Source: JABDJL01 sp047614505
GTDB lineage: Bacteria; Pseudomonadota; Gammaproteobacteria; Xanthomonadales; SZUA-36
NCBI GenBank assembly: GCA_047614505.1
Contig: JBLHGQ010000163.1
Coordinates: 1 to 6,395 of the forward strand
Reading direction: 5' to 3'
DNA length: 6,395 bases
Positions within the stretch are counted from its first letter, which is position 1; every line of letters starts with the position of its first letter. Both the position numbers and the translations under genes were made by a program. The notes under the pieces were generated by a model. That model did not search any database and had not been told where the DNA came from. It saw only the letters and a program-made list of their open reading frames with translations. Of this stretch, positions 1-4,406 are shown piece after piece.

Positions 1-78
1 CTGCTGGCATTTGAATCACCTGAATGGGCCTATTTTGGACCCCAGGTGATGTTTATCGGACGAAAAAATCCTGAATGA
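1..78 (+). CDS. C-terminal fragment of an unidentified protein (runs off left edge)
   Basis: Reading from base 1 gives 25 open codons ending in TGA at 76-78. The peptide contains SPEWAYFGPQVMFIGRK near its end. The stop overlaps the tadA start in an ATGA arrangement, which is typical of translationally coupled genes, and no Shine-Dalgarno sequence precedes tadA. These points favour a real gene end over a chance open frame, but 25 codons prove little. The hydrophobic/aromatic segment followed by a basic tail resembles the last beta strand of many class I methyltransferases. That is only an impression, and the fragment is too short to assign a family. Confidence 0.5.
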   Translation: MLAFESPEWAYFGPQVMFIGRKNPE

Positions 79-551
79 CTCACAGTGACACATTTAGTGA
101 TTCTGATTTGCATTGGATGCAGCAAGCAATGGATTTGGCCAAGTTGGCCGAGGAAAAAGGCGAGGTGCCGGTAGGTGCTGTCCTGGTCAGAGATGGACTG
201 GTTCTCGGTAAAGGTTGGAACAGTAATATCGAGCGGAATGATCCCTCTGCTCATGCCGAGATTATGGCCATGCGTAATGCGGGACTGGTTGCCCAAAATT
301 ACAGGTTACCCGGTAGTACTCTGTATGTAACCCTGGAGCCTTGCAGCATGTGTGCTGGTGCAATGATTCATGCCCGGCTGGAAAGGTTGGTTTTTGGTGC
401 AACTGATCCCAAAACTGGTGCTGCCGGTGGTTGCTTTGATATTCTGAGGGATGCCAGGCATAACCATCAGGTCAGAGTTGAAGGTGCTTGCATGCAAAAG
501 GAATGCTCGGACATATTGAGAGAATTTTTCAGGGCCAAGCGGAATACTTAA
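75..551 (+). CDS. tadA: tRNA-specific adenosine deaminase TadA
   Basis: This 158-residue protein deaminates adenosine 34 to inosine in the wobble position of tRNA-Arg(ACG), so that one tRNA can read several Arg codons. It is a cytoplasmic, zinc-dependent homodimer and is essential in most bacteria. The cytidine/deoxycytidylate deaminase signature is intact: the HAE motif is at residues 60-62 (His60 a zinc ligand, Glu62 the proton shuttle) and PCSMC at 89-93 supplies zinc ligands Cys90 and Cys93. GEVPVGAVLV (29-38) and the NDPSAHAE stretch are typical of TadA rather than of guanine or cytidine deaminases. Length is close to the usual 150-170 residues. The ATG at 75 overlaps the preceding TGA (ATGA) and has no clear ribosome binding site, which suggests translational coupling to the upstream gene. 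Nothing looks damaged. It marks the housekeeping side of the window. Confidence 0.97.
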   Translation: MTHSDTFSDSDLHWMQQAMDLAKLAEEKGEVPVGAVLVRDGLVLGKGWNSNIERNDPSAHAEIMAMRNAGLVAQNYRLPGSTLYVTLEPCSMCAGAMIHARLERLVFGATDPKTGAAGGCFDILRDARHNHQVRVEGACMQKECSDILREFFRAKRNT

Positions 552-569
552 GCATTGGCCCATTATCAT

Positions 570-592
570 TTCGCCCGGCATAAACCGGCGAA
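570..592. repeat. Imperfect inverted repeat in the tadA / small-gene gap
   Basis: The arms are ttcgcccgg (570-578) and ccggcgaa (585-592). They pair over eight base pairs with one bulged C and a six-base loop (cataaa). It lies 19 bases after the tadA stop, so it could end or attenuate the tadA transcript or protect its 3' end. No run of T follows on either strand, so it is not a standard intrinsic terminator. A role is inferred only from position. Confidence 0.4.
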
Positions 593-612
593 TAATCAAA
601 ATAATAGTGAGT

Positions 613-618
613 TAGGAG
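613..618 (+). promoter_or_regulatory. Ribosome binding site of the 74-residue membrane protein gene
   Basis: TAGGAG lies nine bases before the ATG at 628. It is the only strong Shine-Dalgarno sequence in front of a gene in this window and supports both the start and the reality of this short gene. tadA and the methyltransferase gene have weak or no equivalent sites. Confidence 0.75.
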
Positions 619-627
619 ATTTGTTAG

Positions 628-852
628 ATGCGTACCCCTAAAATTGTTTTACTGCTGCTCGCCGCCTTACCGTCTGTCGCATTTGCCTATCTGGATCCCG
701 GCACCGGAAGCATGCTGTTGCAGGTCATATTGGGCGGCATTGCAGCGGTTGGCGTGGCCTTGAAGTTGTTCTGGTATCGAATTATCGCTTTCTTTGGTAT
801 CAAGAAAAGTCCTGCGGCCTCCGATGACGGCGATGATGACGATGACATTTGA
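628..852 (+). CDS. Small secreted/membrane protein with YLDPGTGS motif and acidic tail
   Basis: This 74-residue protein begins with a clear signal-peptide-like segment (basic RTPK, then a Leu/Ala-rich core) ending in AFA at 18-20, a good signal peptidase I site. The next residues are YLDPGTGS (21-28), then a second hydrophobic helix (about 29-50), a basic aromatic stretch (KLFWYRIIAFFGIKK, 46-60) and a tail of seven Asp in nine residues (66-74). If cleaved, YLDPGTGS would sit at the periplasmic N-terminus and the basic/acidic tail in the cytoplasm. Similar short YLDPGTGS proteins are, to my recollection, common beside envelope and glycan-modification genes, but I know of no defined function. 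A good ribosome binding site precedes it. The methyltransferase gene starts 21 bases after its stop, so the two are probably cotranscribed and may work together. Confidence 0.82.
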   Translation: MRTPKIVLLLLAALPSVAFAYLDPGTGSMLLQVILGGIAAVGVALKLFWYRIIAFFGIKKSPAASDDGDDDDDI

Positions 853-873
853 GATATCGGGGTTTATTGATCT

Positions 874-2310
874 TTGAATACTCAAGATAACAATCAGGCC
901 CAACTCGAGCCCGATACAGGATCTTTCCGGGATCGCGATGGGCGTATTTACCTGCATGATGATCGCGTATTCCGGGGCCTGAGCAAGGCCGCGTTGGAGA
1001 ACTACCAAAAGGTTATCGAGACGAAATTTTACCGCAAGTTCAGCAAAGCCGGCTTGTTGGTTAATACGGTTGAAGTTGAAAGCCTGGACAACCCGTTGCC
1101 AATCAATGTTCAACAACAATGGGCAGGATTCCTGGAACACGAACGTGTGGCAGTGATCTCCTATCCATATGAATGGGCGTTCTCAATGCTCAAATCTGCG
1201 GCTCTTTTGCAGCTGAGATTGACTGCAGCGGCGATCAAGGAAGGTTTTACTCTAAAAGATGCCAGCCCGTACAACATACAGTTTGTCGGCAATAAACCTG
1301 TTTTTATTGATATAGCTTCATTCGAAGCCTTGCGCGAAGGCGAGCCCTGGTCTGCCTATCGCCAGTTTTGTGAGATGTTCCTCTTCCCTTTGATGTTGCA
1401 ATCCTACAAAGGCGTTAACTTCCAGCCATTCATGCGTTCCAGGATTGATGGAATTGATGTGCAAACCGCGGGCAAGCTGTTTGGTTTTCGCGATCGCTTC
1501 CGCAAGGGGGTGTTTGGCAATGTTTGGCTTCAGGCAAAATTGGACCGGCGTTTTGGCGGGTCCAGTGAAAACGTTCGTTCAAGCCTGAAGTCTGCCGGCT
1601 TCAACCGTGAGTTGATTCTGGTCAATATCCGCAAGCTAAAAAAACTGATCACGGCATTAAGCTGGGAAGGTGATGGCTCTGAGTGGGGTGACTATACAAG
1701 TTTCCATAATTATTCCGATGAAGACCATGCGCAAAAAGAGGCGTTTATTGCACACTGCGTCGAGCAGGGAGAGCCCGGAACCGTTTGGGACATTGGCTGT
1801 AATACCGGTCAGTTTTCCAGTATTGCAGCTCAACACTGCAAACAGGTAGTAGCAACTGATATTGATCATTTTGCTGTAGAGCGCCTATACCGCAACCCTG
1901 AAATACCCGCTAATGTACTGCCCCTGGTGCAAAACGTTGCTGATCCCTCTCCCAATTGGGGTTGGCGCAATCTGGAACGTCGCGATTTACAGTTTCGTAG
2001 TCAACCAGGGATGGTGCTTTGCCTTGCCCTTATACATCACGTGGTTATAACCGCCAATATTCCATTGGCAGAGTTTATTGCATGGCTTGCAAGTGTCACA
2101 GATCAGTTGGTGATTGAGTTTGTCTCCAGAGATGATGACAAGGTGGAAACTTTGTTACGAAACAAGGAAGACAAGTACTGGGACTACCGACAGGATTATC
2201 TGGAAGAACAATTAGGCCGTTATTTCGAAATTCGCGAGCAAATCGGACTCAGGGACGAGAAACGGCAACTTTATTGGTGTCAGAAGCTGGCTTCATTTTC
2301 AGATGAATAG
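874..2310 (+). CDS. Kinase-like / class I SAM-dependent methyltransferase fusion protein
   Basis: This is a 478-residue protein without membrane segments, probably cytoplasmic. The C-terminal part is a class I methyltransferase: the SAM-binding motif VWDIGCNTGQFS is at 304-315, the acidic end of strand 2 is in ATDID (327-331), and LALIHH at 384-389 matches motif IV. The N-terminal part contains LKDASPYNI (127-135) and FIDIASF (144-150). These match the catalytic loop (D-x-x-P-x-N-I) and metal-binding Asp (IDF/DFG) of kinases and aminoglycoside phosphotransferases, with candidate Asp129, Asn134 and Asp146. A glycine-rich ATP loop and the usual Lys/Glu pair are not obvious, so activity is uncertain. 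The start is TTG at 874: an in-frame TGA at 868-870 excludes anything upstream, only a weak GGGG (859-862) precedes it, and the conserved-looking part (GSFRDRDGRIY) begins near residue 16. The substrate is unknown; a surface glycan is inferred from the neighbours. The 3' end overlaps the opposing gene by 62 bases. Confidence 0.85.
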   Translation: MNTQDNNQAQLEPDTGSFRDRDGRIYLHDDRVFRGLSKAALENYQKVIETKFYRKFSKAGLLVNTVEVESLDNPLPINVQQQWAGFLEHERVAVISYPYEWAFSMLKSAALLQLRLTAAAIKEGFTLKDASPYNIQFVGNKPVFIDIASFEALREGEPWSAYRQFCEMFLFPLMLQSYKGVNFQPFMRSRIDGIDVQTAGKLFGFRDRFRKGVFGNVWLQAKLDRRFGGSSENVRSSLKSAGFNRELILVNIRKLKKLITALSWEGDGSEWGDYTSFHNYSDEDHAQKEAFIAHCVEQGEPGTVWDIGCNTGQFSSIAAQHCKQVVATDIDHFAVERLYRNPEIPANVLPLVQNVADPSPNWGWRNLERRDLQFRSQPGMVLCLALIHHVVITANIPLAEFIAWLASVTDQLVIEFVSRDDDKVETLLRNKEDKYWDYRQDYLEEQLGRYFEIREQIGLRDEKRQLYWCQKLASFSDE

Positions 2311-4405
2311 ACCGTAGCAGAGCAGAGACCTCAAAGTGCTCTATGCCAGGCGGCAATGCAGAAAACGAAAATTGCGCCGATACAAAATTATTGATTGGCT
2401 TCAGATCTATCCCGGCCAGACTGATATTGATCCGGTTCCAATAGCCTTTACCCATTTCTAGTTTGATTGCTTCAGAAATCACCTGGCCGTTGACGCTGAG
2501 TTTCATTGTTTGTTCCGGAATCCATTTTGGCAGGTGAAATGCGAATTCCAGTTCCGGAACTCCTTCAGATTCCTTCGGAACAGAGATCAGGAAAGCCAAT
2601 TGCCGGCCGTTAATCCATGTGGCTTCTTTATCTGGCTCGGATACGCTGTATCGCACACCAAGTACAAATGAATCACCGTTGCGGTAGTTCACCGGATCGT
2701 AACTACTCGGCGCAGTTTGGGGAATCGTAATTTCTTTGAGTAACCAGCTTCTACTGTCGCGAACATCATTACCAACTGAATAGCGTTGATGCGGGACAGG
2801 ATTTCCACTAAACAGGTCACGAGTTAAATAAGGCAGGAAATTGCGCTCCCTTTCGGTGTTTTCTTGCAGATCAAAAACCGAAGAACCTGTCAAAGAAGAG
2901 TCAACCAGACCGCTCAATGCCAACGCAGTTGGTGCAATATCCATCAGGCTGGTGGGAAGCCGGCTAAATTTTAATGGCTGCTTATTATTCTTTTCCTTGA
3001 TCATGAAAGCAGGGCGCGCCGAGCCCATCAGACCAGAATTCAGAGGAGTTTGCTGGGACCCATACAATTCGTCCGCAGGTGCGATTCCACAGCCGTGGTC
3101 GCCGGTAATGATAATGGCCGTTTCATCATAAATTCCAGCGGATTTTAATGCTTCAATCAGACCTGCAATACCCTGTAAAACACAATATGTCTGTTCCAGA
3201 TAATTTTCCCTGCTGCGCTCAAGACTGCGTTGGTAATTACAGTCGGCATCCCAGTGCGGTGGGATATGTGTGCCGATATAGTGGTAATACTTAAATACAG
3301 GCGGCCCGTCTGTGACCTGCATTTTCTCACTCCATTCCCTGATAATAGGGTCCGGCCACGGCGAGGATCCGTCTAGTGAGTTATCTGACAAAAACCAGTG
3401 GCCATCGTCGTAGATTTTTTCTTTCAAGTGCATTGGGGTCAGTCTGAATAAGGAAAGGTCTGCAAGTATTCGTAAAGAAGTCTCCTGACTTTCGCTTTCG
3501 TGACGGTAATAACCTCTGGCTTTCATGTCATTGAATGGTCGTGAAACACAGGAATCAGCGTCAGGGGCGCAATAAGCATTTGAAATTAGTGCGTAGTCGA
3601 GGCGATAGCCGGCAGCCTTGAGCCTGCGTGGATAGCCTTTGGCTTGTACGTGGGGGATGACTTTTTGGTAATCATGCCCTTCATTCAGGTCGAAAGGAAT
3701 GCCAGTCAGAATGGTAGGGACGGATGGTGCAGTACCCTGGAACATTCCAAGATGATTGGCAAATAATGTAAATCCCTCAAATCGGGAAGCAAGTTCGGGG
3801 TGCTCCTCCAGCACCTGCTGAGCGATGTCACTTTGAAATCCATCCGGCAGTAAATGAATGAGGTTGCCGTTTTGTGAAAAATTAAACACTGCAGGATCGA
3901 TAGTCTCATCGCTTTCACGAACCTGGGAGTTGCTTGAAAAAACAAGCAGCGATGGAATCAGTAAGGCGCAGGAAGAAAGAATCGGCAAGGCCGCCAACCA
4001 TCGGGACTTCGGGCGAGCCCATTGCAACACCAGAGTGATGACGAACAGACCTGCCAAAAATCCAAACCACTCATATCTGAAAGCTTGCCCATTACTTCGA
4101 AAGTTAACGGCTTGTCCGTTGAAGCTACCGTATTCGAATAGATCATGAACCACGTTGCCCTGTATGGCCAAAACCATGGCAAAACCCAACATAAGCAGGC
4201 CAAAACGGTGCGCGGTTTGTTGCCCCGTCAAGCGGCCCAGTGCAGAAGACAGAAAAGCCAGCACGATACAAAGACCAAACAGCCCGAGGCCCAAATTAAC
4301 AAGCGGCATGACTATATCTGCCGGATTGTTCACCGCAATAAACAAAGGCGTGGCAAATACCGTTACGAACCAGAAGGCCAGGTGATTGTGAAAAGTCTTG
4401 AACAT
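2249..4405 (-). CDS. Membrane phosphoglycerol/phosphoethanolamine transferase-like protein (sulfatase superfamily)
   Basis: This is a 718-residue protein, numbered from the ATG at 4405. Five hydrophobic helices (about 10-27, 31-54, 68-83, 114-129, 137-156) precede a large extracytoplasmic alkaline-phosphatase-type domain, the layout of LtaS, EptA and OpgB. Metal and catalytic residues are visible: Asp188 in HLLPDGF, Thr225 in GTAPSVPTILTG, His380 in YIGTHIPPH, and Asp436/His437 in ITGDHG. Thr225 sits where true sulfatases have the formylglycine Cys (CxPSR...LTG), which favours transfer or hydrolysis of phosphodiesters over sulfate ester cleavage. Cys279/286 and Cys389/408 could form disulfides in the periplasm. 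From about residue 585 a beta-rich module follows. The frame stays open to an ATG at 4498, but that start would overlap the preceding gene by 92 bases. The chosen ATG follows that gene's TAG by one base and leads straight into helix 1. No clear ribosome binding site is seen, so coupled translation is likely. The substrate cannot be read from the sequence. Confidence 0.87.
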   Translation of the reverse strand: MFKTFHNHLAFWFVTVFATPLFIAVNNPADIVMPLVNLGLGLFGLCIVLAFLSSALGRLTGQQTAHRFGLLMLGFAMVLAIQGNVVHDLFEYGSFNGQAVNFRSNGQAFRYEWFGFLAGLFVITLVLQWARPKSRWLAALPILSSCALLIPSLLVFSSNSQVRESDETIDPAVFNFSQNGNLIHLLPDGFQSDIAQQVLEEHPELASRFEGFTLFANHLGMFQGTAPSVPTILTGIPFDLNEGHDYQKVIPHVQAKGYPRRLKAAGYRLDYALISNAYCAPDADSCVSRPFNDMKARGYYRHESESQETSLRILADLSLFRLTPMHLKEKIYDDGHWFLSDNSLDGSSPWPDPIIREWSEKMQVTDGPPVFKYYHYIGTHIPPHWDADCNYQRSLERSRENYLEQTYCVLQGIAGLIEALKSAGIYDETAIIITGDHGCGIAPADELYGSQQTPLNSGLMGSARPAFMIKEKNNKQPLKFSRLPTSLMDIAPTALALSGLVDSSLTGSSVFDLQENTERERNFLPYLTRDLFSGNPVPHQRYSVGNDVRDSRSWLLKEITIPQTAPSSYDPVNYRNGDSFVLGVRYSVSEPDKEATWINGRQLAFLISVPKESEGVPELEFAFHLPKWIPEQTMKLSVNGQVISEAIKLEMGKGYWNRINISLAGIDLKPINNFVSAQFSFSALPPGIEHFEVSALLRSIHLKMKPASDTNKVAVSRP

Positions 4406-4406
4406 T

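Noticed and set aside
555..584. Possible promoter ttggcc - 18 bases - cataaa before the small membrane protein gene.
   Set aside because: Both hexamers match the sigma-70 consensus poorly, and the second overlaps the inverted repeat. A promoter somewhere in 552-612 is plausible, but no specific site can be defended.
2319..2342. Short inverted repeat agagca / tgctct just after the methyltransferase stop, a possible terminator.
   Set aside because: The stem is only six base pairs with a 12-base loop, there is no T run on either strand, and it lies inside the opposing coding sequence. Such a match is expected by chance.
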